A DNA stretch of 10,841 nt, taken from an uncultured Lachnoclostridium sp. (GTDB lineage: Bacteria; Bacillota; Clostridia; Lachnospirales; Lachnospiraceae). The first letter of the stretch is position 1, and each line of letters opens with the position of its first letter. The stretch spans positions 1 to 10,841 of the forward strand of contig CATZVV010000039.1 in assembly GCA_958425285.1 (NCBI GenBank), in the 5' to 3' direction. A program made the translations under genes and the position numbers. The notes under the pieces were generated by a model, which did no database searches, was not told where the DNA came from, and worked only from the letters and a program-made list of their open reading frames with translations. This document shows, piece by piece, positions 5,610-10,841 of this stretch.

Positions 5610-7043
5610 TTAACTATGAAATGATTCATTCCTTTCTGACAAATCATGTACAACGCGAATCACTTGATCTAATTCGCTTATCAATTCATTAGAAAGTGCA
5701 GATGCATCATGAACTCTGCCTTGAATCAAACTTTCATCCGAATTTTTGATTGCCTTGATAACATCATCCCCAATACCGTGAAACAATTGATGTTTCTCAT
5801 TAATTTCATTCCAAACCTGACGCAATTGTGGATGTTCTACACGTAAAGCATGACAGAAATGCCCAAATGCACATTTCTCTGCATTGGTCTGAATGGGAAC
5901 AATCTGACCACCTTCTGCCATCTGTTTCAAACGTAGCAGCCAGTCCATATGTGCTTTCTTTGCTTTTTCAATAATTTCAATAAATTCATCATTCGATAGC
6001 GCATTCTCTCCTGTTTCTAAACCTTCAAACATCTCTCTCGCAAGATTTGAAAACTTACTATCCATATCTGAAACCTGAGAAGCAAATTCTGCCGTATTTT
6101 TTGAACTGTCTTCTACTGATTTTGTCATTTCTAACAGTACATCTGCACTTTCACTGGACACCTCCATAACACGATTGATTTCTGTAGAAGCCAGATGGAT
6201 ATTTTTCATATCCTTATTTACACTTTCAACTTCTTCTACTACACCATGTAAAAGTATAATGTTCTCACCAACCGTCTTAGAAACAGCATCAATCTTACCA
6301 CTCATTTGATTGGTTGACTCAATGGCACGATCCATACTCTCTTTTCCTTCATTTGCTGCATGATAAATATTGTCTACAAACTCTTTCATTCCTTCCAAGT
6401 TTATCTTCGTATTATCCGCCAGAACACGAACCTGTTCTGCAACAACCGAAAAGCCCTTACCCTGTTCGCCGGCACGAGCTGCTTCAATTGCCGCATTTAA
6501 AGCAAGGAGATTCGTTTGATTCGCAATCGCCTGCACACTTCCTACAATTTTATCAATTTCTGTTGTCAATTCCACAAGCTGATCAATTTTCTCACTCATC
6601 GTACTTGTATCATTTAATACATTTTCTTTTAAAAAGGCAGCCTCCTCTAACATTTTTTTACTTTCCTGGTTTTTTTCCGCAAGAATTTCTGAATTTTTTG
6701 ACAAACCATCAATAGTACCTGCCGTATGATCAATTGTCTCTGTCACCTGTTCAATTGTTGCTGTAGTCTCTTGAATAATAGCGGAATTGGATTCGCTCAA
6801 ATTAGCAAGTTCGCTTGCATATTGCAACATTGTAGAACTCATGTGAGTCATTCCATTATCAAAATTACTCATCATGCTTGCAATATCTAAAATTTCTTTT
6901 GCTGTTACTGCCATCTTTTTCTCATTTTTCTGTAGACGTTCTAATGTTTCTTTTGAGCAGTTCACCATATCCGTCTTAGATGCTTTTACTTTAGCCTTAT
7001 TTTTTACTTGTTTCTCTTCTGTTCCCTGTACTTTCTTTTTCAT
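5610..7043 (-). CDS. Soluble methyl-accepting chemotaxis protein with C-terminal CZB zinc-binding domain
   Basis: This 477-residue protein has no membrane segment, so it is a cytoplasmic chemoreceptor. The Lys-rich N-terminus (1-25) leads into a long heptad-rich coiled coil. The highly conserved signalling tip that contacts CheA/CheW is at ~169-210 (AIANQTNLLALNAAIEAARA with GEQGKGFSVVAEQVRVLA). The C-terminus (~355-440) matches the CZB domain: His365 in AHMDWL, Cys391 in CAFGHFC, and His418 and His422 in HQLFH form the expected Cys/His zinc site. Characterised relatives such as Helicobacter TlpD sense oxidants or zinc. The start at 7043 has GGAGG 5 nt upstream; an ATG at 7055 would lie inside that site. 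It follows the TcdA-like gene by about 60 nt. A TATAAT at 7109-7104 (minus strand) could serve as -10, but its -35 is poor. No other chemotaxis gene is in the window. Confidence 0.92.
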   Translation of the reverse strand: MKKKVQGTEEKQVKNKAKVKASKTDMVNCSKETLERLQKNEKKMAVTAKEILDIASMMSNFDNGMTHMSSTMLQYASELANLSESNSAIIQETTATIEQVTETIDHTAGTIDGLSKNSEILAEKNQESKKMLEEAAFLKENVLNDTSTMSEKIDQLVELTTEIDKIVGSVQAIANQTNLLALNAAIEAARAGEQGKGFSVVAEQVRVLADNTKINLEGMKEFVDNIYHAANEGKESMDRAIESTNQMSGKIDAVSKTVGENIILLHGVVEEVESVNKDMKNIHLASTEINRVMEVSSESADVLLEMTKSVEDSSKNTAEFASQVSDMDSKFSNLAREMFEGLETGENALSNDEFIEIIEKAKKAHMDWLLRLKQMAEGGQIVPIQTNAEKCAFGHFCHALRVEHPQLRQVWNEINEKHQLFHGIGDDVIKAIKNSDESLIQGRVHDASALSNELISELDQVIRVVHDLSERNESFHS

Positions 7044-7048
7044 AAGTT

Positions 7049-7053
7049 CCTCC
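7049..7053 (-). promoter_or_regulatory. Ribosome binding site deciding the chemoreceptor start
   Basis: GGAGG on the minus strand lies 5 nt before ATG 7043 and overlaps the upstream in-frame ATG at 7055. Confidence 0.7.
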
Positions 7054-7104
7054 ATCTCTACAAATCCATACTACACTTTGTCAACACGTAAATTATTATT
7101 TATA

Positions 7105-7812
7105 TTATACATGATTTTCTTCAAATAATCTACCATCTGATACAATTTGCCGAAAAACTTCTTCTGCAAGCAACAGTCCTGCTACAGCAGGTGCAAAAGC
7201 TGTACTTCCCGGTGTATCACCCTTATATTTTGGTTCCTCTGTTGAATAAACCACAGGAAGAGACTTGATTCCACGCTTTCTACATTCTCTTCGCATAACT
7301 TTTGCAAGAGGGCATACTGTTGTATCATATAAGTCAGCAACCTGAAACCTTGTCGAATTCAGCTTATTTCCTGCTCCCATGCAACTAATAATCGGCGTCC
7401 CCACTTTCTGAGAACGCTCAATTAATTCCAATTTTGCTGTTACTGTATCAACAGCATCAATGACAAAATCATACTGAGAAAAGTCAAATTGATCCGCCGT
7501 TTCCGGAAGAAAAAAGCAATTAAATATATTTACTTTCACATCTGGATTCAAGTCCTCGCACCGCTCTTTCATCACTTCTACCTTAAAACGGCCAATTGTC
7601 TTATGACTTGCAACTACCTGTCTGTTTATATTACTTAATGATACAATATCTTTATCAATCAAATCAATTTTGCCAACACCACTCCTAACGAGAGATTCCG
7701 TAACGTAACCCCCCACACCCCCAATACCGAATACAGCAATATGAGCCTGACTTAATTTTTTAATCCCTTCTCTGCCAACAAGCAATTCTGTGCGTTCTAA
7801 TGGATGCTCCAT
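7105..7812 (-). CDS. tcdA: tRNA threonylcarbamoyladenosine dehydratase (TcdA/YgdL-like, ThiF family)
   Basis: This 235-residue E1-like enzyme would use ATP to cyclise t6A37 of ANN-decoding tRNAs to ct6A. The ATP-binding loop GIGGVGG is at 29-35, followed by the acidic strand LIDKDIVSLSNINRQ (51-65) that holds the nucleotide and the conserved Asn/Arg. DAVDT (119-123) and the family-specific MGAGNKLN (145-152) follow. VVYSTEEP (187-194) and GSTAFAPAVAGLLLAEEV (202-219) are typical of TcdA rather than MoeB or ThiF, and no zinc-binding CxxC pairs are present, which also argues against MoeB. ATG 7812 is preceded by AAAGGAG with a 6-nt spacer. It lies downstream of the rubrerythrin terminator and so probably has its own promoter. 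Confidence 0.9.
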   Translation of the reverse strand: MEHPLERTELLVGREGIKKLSQAHIAVFGIGGVGGYVTESLVRSGVGKIDLIDKDIVSLSNINRQVVASHKTIGRFKVEVMKERCEDLNPDVKVNIFNCFFLPETADQFDFSQYDFVIDAVDTVTAKLELIERSQKVGTPIISCMGAGNKLNSTRFQVADLYDTTVCPLAKVMRRECRKRGIKSLPVVYSTEEPKYKGDTPGSTAFAPAVAGLLLAEEVFRQIVSDGRLFEENHV

Positions 7813-7858
7813 TTACTTCTCCTTTCTAGTGAAACAGGGCACAACCCCAAAATTACAT

Positions 7859-7887
7859 GATATATGCATAAATACTCCTATATGCAA
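7859..7887 (-). promoter_or_regulatory. Candidate promoter for the tcdA transcript
   Basis: On the minus strand TTGCAT (7887-7882) and TATATC (7864-7859) are 17 bp apart, each matching consensus at about 4 of 6 positions. The -35 overlaps the U tract of the rubrerythrin terminator. The octamer TATATGCA occurs twice here (7861-7868 and 7879-7886). Confidence 0.35.
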
Positions 7888-7915
7888 AAGAGGAACCGGC
7901 TATTACCGATTCCTC
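7886..7915 (-). terminator. Intrinsic terminator of the rubrerythrin gene
   Basis: On the minus strand GAGGAATCGG and CCGGTTCCTC form a 10-bp stem (one U-G pair) with a 6-nt loop, followed by TTTT. It begins about 46 nt after the rubrerythrin stop codon. Confidence 0.75.
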
Positions 7916-7961
7916 ACAGGAATACTTCCATATGTTGTAAAGCCCGCATTTTTCTTTTTAC

Positions 7962-8501
7962 TTAATAATTCTCTGGACGTAACATAAAGTATGCCTTTGG
8001 GTGTTCGCATACCGGACATTTTTCCGGAGCCTGTTTACCAATCACAATATGACCGCAGTTTGAGCATTCCCATACCGCCTCTCCATCTTTACTAAATACA
8101 AGACCACCCTCGATATTTGCAAGAAGTTTTCGATACCGCTCTTCATGTGCCTTTTCTATTTTTCCCACTTCCTCAAATAAAAATGCAATCTCATCAAAAC
8201 CCTCTTCTTTTGCCTCTTTTGCAAACTGTGCATACATATCTGTCCATTCATACCTTTCCCCTTCCGCTGCATCAAGAAGACTAGCGGCTGTATTCGGCAT
8301 TCCGTCATGAAGCAGCTTAAACCAAATTTTTGCATGCTCCTTTTCGTTATTTGCTGTTTCCTCAAATAACTTTCCAATTTGGACATATCCTTCTTTTTTT
8401 GCTTTTGAGGCATAGTATGTATATTTATTACGTGCCTGTGATTCCCCTGCAAAAGCTGTTTTTAAATTTTCCTCCGTTCTTGTTCCTTTCAATTCCGCCA
8501 T
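7962..8501 (-). CDS. rbr: Rubrerythrin (peroxide-reducing diiron/rubredoxin protein)
   Basis: This 179-residue cytoplasmic protein has the standard two-domain layout. The ferritin-like four-helix domain (1-130) carries the diiron ligands: Glu20 (AFAGES), Glu53 and His56 (NNEKEHAK), Glu82 and Glu85 (GERYEW), Glu116 and His119 (KIEKAHEE). The C-terminal rubredoxin domain has Cys146/Cys149 (CSNCG) and Cys162/Cys165 (CPVC) for one iron. In anaerobes it reduces hydrogen peroxide to water with electrons from NADH through a rubredoxin-like path. ATG 8501 follows AGGTGGAG with a 4-nt spacer. It has its own promoter (8550-8577) and terminator, so it is probably monocistronic. Confidence 0.96.
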   Translation of the reverse strand: MAELKGTRTEENLKTAFAGESQARNKYTYYASKAKKEGYVQIGKLFEETANNEKEHAKIWFKLLHDGMPNTAASLLDAAEGERYEWTDMYAQFAKEAKEEGFDEIAFLFEEVGKIEKAHEERYRKLLANIEGGLVFSKDGEAVWECSNCGHIVIGKQAPEKCPVCEHPKAYFMLRPENY

Positions 8502-8540
8502 AATACTCCACCTTTCCTTTGTATTTGATTCATCCTCTGC

Positions 8541-8556
8541 TTATGATTCATTATAC
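8541..8556. promoter_or_regulatory. PerR-box-like sequence over the rubrerythrin -10
   Basis: TTATGAT and ATTATAC, separated by 2 bp, resemble the PerR consensus TTATAAT-N-ATTATAA. The arms match only in part and the spacer is one base too long. Peroxide control of rubrerythrin by PerR is known in clostridia, but this site is only a suggestion. Confidence 0.25.
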
Positions 8557-8577
8557 CTTAGCCTGATAAAAAGTCAA
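8550..8577 (-). promoter_or_regulatory. Sigma-A-type promoter for rubrerythrin
   Basis: On the minus strand TTGACT (8577-8572) and TATAAT (8555-8550) are spaced by 16 bp. The -35 box contains the TGA stop codon of the upstream sigma-factor gene (8576-8574). The expected leader is about 42 nt. Confidence 0.8.
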
Positions 8578-9215
8578 TCGAAACCACCATATGCATCTCG
8601 CAATTTTTTTAAAGCCTTCTTCTCGATTCTTGAAACATAACTTCTGGAAATATTCAGTTTTTCTGCAATTTCTCGTTGTGTTACCTCTCTTCCATTAAGT
8701 CCGTAACGCAAACGTATAATCTCCCGCTCCCGACCACTTAATTTCGTTTCTACAAAATCATATAGCTTTCCTATATTCTCTTCTAACTCCAGCCGTTCTG
8801 TAACATCCTCATCTACTGTTTCTAAAATATCGAGCAAACTGACGTGATTTCCTTCTCCGTCATCCATACCAATCGGTTCATACAAATATATCTCTTTCGA
8901 TTGCTTCTTATCGCTTCGGAGCTTCATCAGAAGTTCATTATCGATGCATCTTGCCGCATATGTAGCAAGACGGACACCCTTATCTTTACGATAGGTATCA
9001 ACTGCCTTAATCAACCCTATCGTACCAATTGAAATCAGATCATCCACATTCTGCTCATCGGTATGGTATTTTTTTACCAGATAAGCAACCAGTCTCAGAT
9101 TACATTCAATCAAGCGGTTTCTAGCTTCCCGGTCCCCCTGTGCACACCGTTTCAAGCATTCATTTTCCTCTTTCGGACTCAAGGGCTTGGGAAAAGACTG
9201 CAATCCGCTTTCCAC
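8574..9215 (-). CDS. sigK: RNA polymerase sporulation sigma factor, SigK type, without pro-sequence
   Basis: This protein of about 213 residues is a sigma-70 family factor without region 1.1. Region 2 (~30-105) includes the core-binding NLRLVAYLVKKY and the DDLISIGTIGLIKAVDTY / LATYAARCIDNELLM motifs. Region 4 (~155-208) ends in the helix-turn-helix TQREIAEKLNISRSYVSRIEKKAL (179-202). The central EPIGMDDGEGNHVSLLDIL (113-131) resembles SigK more than SigE, SigF or SigG, and SigK drives late mother-cell genes during sporulation. The GTG at 9215 is preceded in frame by a TAG (9218-9216), so no N-terminal pro-sequence is encoded. AAGG is only 3 nt from this GTG, whereas a TTG at 9203 has AGGTGG at 8 nt, so initiation may be at 9203. 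No interrupting skin-type element is seen. SigE or another late-sporulation factor remains a less likely identity. Confidence 0.8.
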   Translation of the reverse strand: MESGLQSFPKPLSPKEENECLKRCAQGDREARNRLIECNLRLVAYLVKKYHTDEQNVDDLISIGTIGLIKAVDTYRKDKGVRLATYAARCIDNELLMKLRSDKKQSKEIYLYEPIGMDDGEGNHVSLLDILETVDEDVTERLELEENIGKLYDFVETKLSGREREIIRLRYGLNGREVTQREIAEKLNISRSYVSRIEKKALKKLRDAYGGFD

Positions 9216-9217
9216 CT
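9212..9217 (-). promoter_or_regulatory. Possible ribosome binding site favouring a TTG start for sigK
   Basis: AGGTGG on the minus strand ends 8 nt before an in-frame TTG at 9203 and overlaps the GTG at 9215. If used, the protein would be four residues shorter. Confidence 0.4.
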
Positions 9218-9238
9218 ACCTTAATAAGACTTTCTATC

Positions 9239-9246
9239 AATCTATG
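9239..9246 (-). promoter_or_regulatory. Possible sporulation-sigma -10 element upstream of sigK
   Basis: CATAGATT on the minus strand matches the SigE -10 consensus CATACAAT at 6 of 8 positions and lies about 24 nt before the GTG. The corresponding -35 region (GCACGAA) is weak. In spore formers sigK is usually under SigE control. Confidence 0.3.
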
Positions 9247-9281
9247 AGAAAATCTCCGATTTCGTGCCTGACCGCCTTATC

Positions 9282-10259
9282 CTACTTTTCAACTTTACGT
9301 AAAGTAATCTCTCCGGTGCAAAGCGTACGCCTTTCACCGGCCTGATTTTCTACAATTAAACCTCCATTATCATCAATATCAACAGCCTTGGCATAATACC
9401 ACGTTCCCTTTTCTAAATATTTCACCTGCTCACCAAGGACATTTGAAAATTTCCGATAATCCTTCATATATTCTCTTTCTTCAATATTATGATAAATATA
9501 CATAAATTCGTTTGTAACTGCTGCAACTAATACATTTCTGGAAATAATGGAATCCACATTAAGCGAACCTGCCACGTCCTGCACTTCTTTTGGGAACTGT
9601 TCTCTTTTTGTTTTAACATTAATTCCAATACCAAGGACAACGCTTTCCACCAGACCGGTCTCAAAGTCAGATACCGCCTCTGTCAAAATACCACATATTT
9701 TCCTTTCGCCCAGAAAAATATCGTTCACCCACTTAATCCACGGACTCATACCTGTTATTTTTTGTATTGCACGGCAAACTGCAACTGCTGCTGCTGTTGT
9801 AATAAGGACAGCATCCTTCATCTCCAGACTTGGTTTTAAAATGAGACTCATATAAATTCCTGTCTGTGAGGGAGAAGCAAAACCTCTTCCCAATCTGCCT
9901 CTACCCTGACTCTGCTCTTCTGCCAGAATTAGAGTCCCCTCTTCAGCACCTTCCAAAGCCTTTCTTTTCGCCTCCAAATTAGTTGAATCAATGCTCTTAT
10001 ATACAAATATAGGGAAATTCTGACAAGCATATATAAGCTTAGGTCGAATTCCTTCCTCTGACAAAATATCGCTCTCCTCCTTTAAGCAATACCCCTTATT
10101 TGTTACTGCTTCAATTTTATAACCATCTTCTTGAAGACTTCGAATTGCTTTCCATACTGCCGTACGCGAAACAGACAAGCATTCCGCCAACTGCTGCCCA
10201 GATATGCTTGTCCCTTTGTTTTTCTCCAATATCTCAATCAAATCTTTCTTCACTGACAT
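9282..10259 (-). CDS. birA: Biotin protein ligase / biotin-dependent repressor BirA
   Basis: This is a 325-residue bifunctional BirA. The winged helix-turn-helix (~1-60; SISGQQLAECLSVSRTAVWKAI, then NKGYCL) binds DNA. The ligase core shows DSTN (91-94), the biotin/AMP loop GRGRLGR (119-125) and the catalytic Lys176 in WIKWVND (174-180), followed by KICGILTE (187-194) and GIGINV (210-215). The C-terminal beta-barrel is at ~275-322. It makes biotinyl-AMP, biotinylates carboxylase subunits, and as holo-repressor controls biotin genes. ATG 10259 gives the usual N-terminus but has a weak GGTGA-type site; a GTG at 10280 with AAGGAG 4 nt upstream would add seven residues and overlap the preceding gene by 14 nt. 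Tight spacing implies co-transcription with the U32 gene. No biotin synthesis or transport gene is nearby. Confidence 0.95.
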   Translation of the reverse strand: MSVKKDLIEILEKNKGTSISGQQLAECLSVSRTAVWKAIRSLQEDGYKIEAVTNKGYCLKEESDILSEEGIRPKLIYACQNFPIFVYKSIDSTNLEAKRKALEGAEEGTLILAEEQSQGRGRLGRGFASPSQTGIYMSLILKPSLEMKDAVLITTAAAVAVCRAIQKITGMSPWIKWVNDIFLGERKICGILTEAVSDFETGLVESVVLGIGINVKTKREQFPKEVQDVAGSLNVDSIISRNVLVAAVTNEFMYIYHNIEEREYMKDYRKFSNVLGEQVKYLEKGTWYYAKAVDIDDNGGLIVENQAGERRTLCTGEITLRKVEK

Positions 10260-10266
10260 TCTCACT

Positions 10267-10841
10267 TCACCCCTGTCCACCAAACTCCTTATCTTCTCTA
10301 CATCTTAAAATATCATAAACCTGCAATGGTATATTGGTTTTTAAGTAAATTTTTTGCTTCGGATGTGGGCAGCTCTCCACTGAATTTCCATCTAGATCTG
10401 TCATTCCCAGAACTTTCACAGAAAAATCTTCACCGGACGATCTCATAATTTCAATCTCATCACCTACAGAAAACTTATTACGTTGTTCAAACAACGCACC
10501 ATTTTCATCTTGCTTCTCAACTTGGCCCAAATACACATAACCACGTATATACGTATTACTGTCATAAATCTGTGTTTCATGAGTTGGCTTGTGAAAGAAA
10601 AATCCCGTTGTAAATTGCCGATACGTGCATTTTGCAATTTCATCACGATAATACGGCAGATTTTTCCGATATACTTCAGGATTTTCCAAATAATCATCTA
10701 CTGCCTTCCGGTAAGTACGGGCAACTACTGCAACATACAATGCCGTCTTCATTCTGCCCTCTATTTTAAAGCTGTCAATTCCAGCCCTTATCAATTCAGG
10801 AATATGCTCAATCATGCAAAGGTCTTTTGAATTAACAATAT
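10267..10841 (-). CDS. U32-family peptidase-like protein, C-terminal part (TrhP/YrrO-like)
   Basis: The reading frame enters from the right edge and is open through 190 codons to TGA at 10269-10267. The first visible residues IVNSKDLCMIEHIPEL, followed by DSFKIEGRMKT, are a hallmark of the U32 core in the YrrO/TrhP2 group, which is tied to prephenate-dependent hydroxylation of tRNA wobble uridine; older names call it a collagenase-like protease. After a linker, the last ~90 residues (from IRGYVYLGQVE to LQVYDILR) form the small C-terminal beta-barrel of the family. The catalytic/cofactor half with the Cys-rich signature lies outside the window, so the subgroup is not certain. The stop is 7 nt before the preferred birA ATG, consistent with one operon. 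Confidence 0.88.
   Translation of the reverse strand, partial: IVNSKDLCMIEHIPELIRAGIDSFKIEGRMKTALYVAVVARTYRKAVDDYLENPEVYRKNLPYYRDEIAKCTYRQFTTGFFFHKPTHETQIYDSNTYIRGYVYLGQVEKQDENGALFEQRNKFSVGDEIEIMRSSGEDFSVKVLGMTDLDGNSVESCPHPKQKIYLKTNIPLQVYDILRCREDKEFGGQG

Noticed and set aside
6314..6715. Plus-strand open frame of 133 codons
   Set aside because: It is antisense to the chemoreceptor coiled coil; its His/Leu/Phe/Gln-rich composition is what a reversed heptad-repeat gene gives.
7079..7084. TTGACA on the minus strand upstream of the chemoreceptor gene
   Set aside because: The sequence at -10 distance (GTAGAG or TAGAGA) is poor and would place the transcript start at or beyond the ribosome binding site.
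8574..9281. Skin-like element or split sigK
   Set aside because: Regions 2 and 4 are continuous in one frame with no recombinase or attachment-site sequence.

Overview
The window looks like a stretch of core chromosome from a low-to-moderate GC, spore-forming Clostridia, most likely Lachnospiraceae. This rests on the AT-rich coding sequence with strong GGAGG-type ribosome binding sites, a sporulation sigma factor of the SigK type, a rubrerythrin typical of anaerobes, a degenerate-GGDEF/EAL protein with a SnoaL/NTF2-like N-terminus, and a soluble chemoreceptor with a zinc-binding C-terminus. The taxonomic placement is inference from gene content; no database was consulted.

Layout from left to right. 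Positions 1-2800 (minus strand) hold a two-gene unit: a beta-CASP metallo-beta-lactamase-fold protein (1199-2800) followed 18 nt downstream by an NTF2-like / degenerate GGDEF / EAL signalling protein (1-1180) whose C-terminus is cut by the window edge. A 230-bp divergent control region (2801-3030) carries one good sigma-A-type promoter in each direction and, between them, a dyad centred almost equally far from both. The only plus-strand gene is a carbamate kinase-like protein (3031-3960) with several changes in normally conserved nucleotide- and substrate-binding motifs. A 199-bp convergent intergenic region (3961-4159) contains a 20-bp perfect stem with a 40-nt loop and an intrinsic terminator that touches the end of the opposing gene.

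Positions 4160-7812 (minus) hold, in transcription order, a TcdA-like tRNA-modification enzyme, a soluble CZB-domain chemoreceptor, a six-helix membrane protein of unknown function, and an M15-family peptidase (VanY/Ply type) whose start overlaps the membrane-protein gene by 61 bp. The last two genes are probably translationally coupled and act at the cell envelope.

Positions 7962-10841 (minus) hold, in transcription order, the C-terminal part of a U32-family protein (TrhP/YrrO-like), BirA, a SigK-type sigma factor without a pro-sequence, and rubrerythrin. Rubrerythrin has its own strong promoter, which overlaps the sigma-factor stop codon, and its own terminator.

I see no mobile element, CRISPR array, phage gene, rRNA or tRNA, and no clear evidence of a wholly new system. 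The most interesting items are the beta-CASP plus degenerate-GGDEF/EAL pairing, the atypical carbamate kinase with its symmetric control region, the overlapping membrane protein/M15 peptidase pair, and the SigK start that rules out a pro-sequence.
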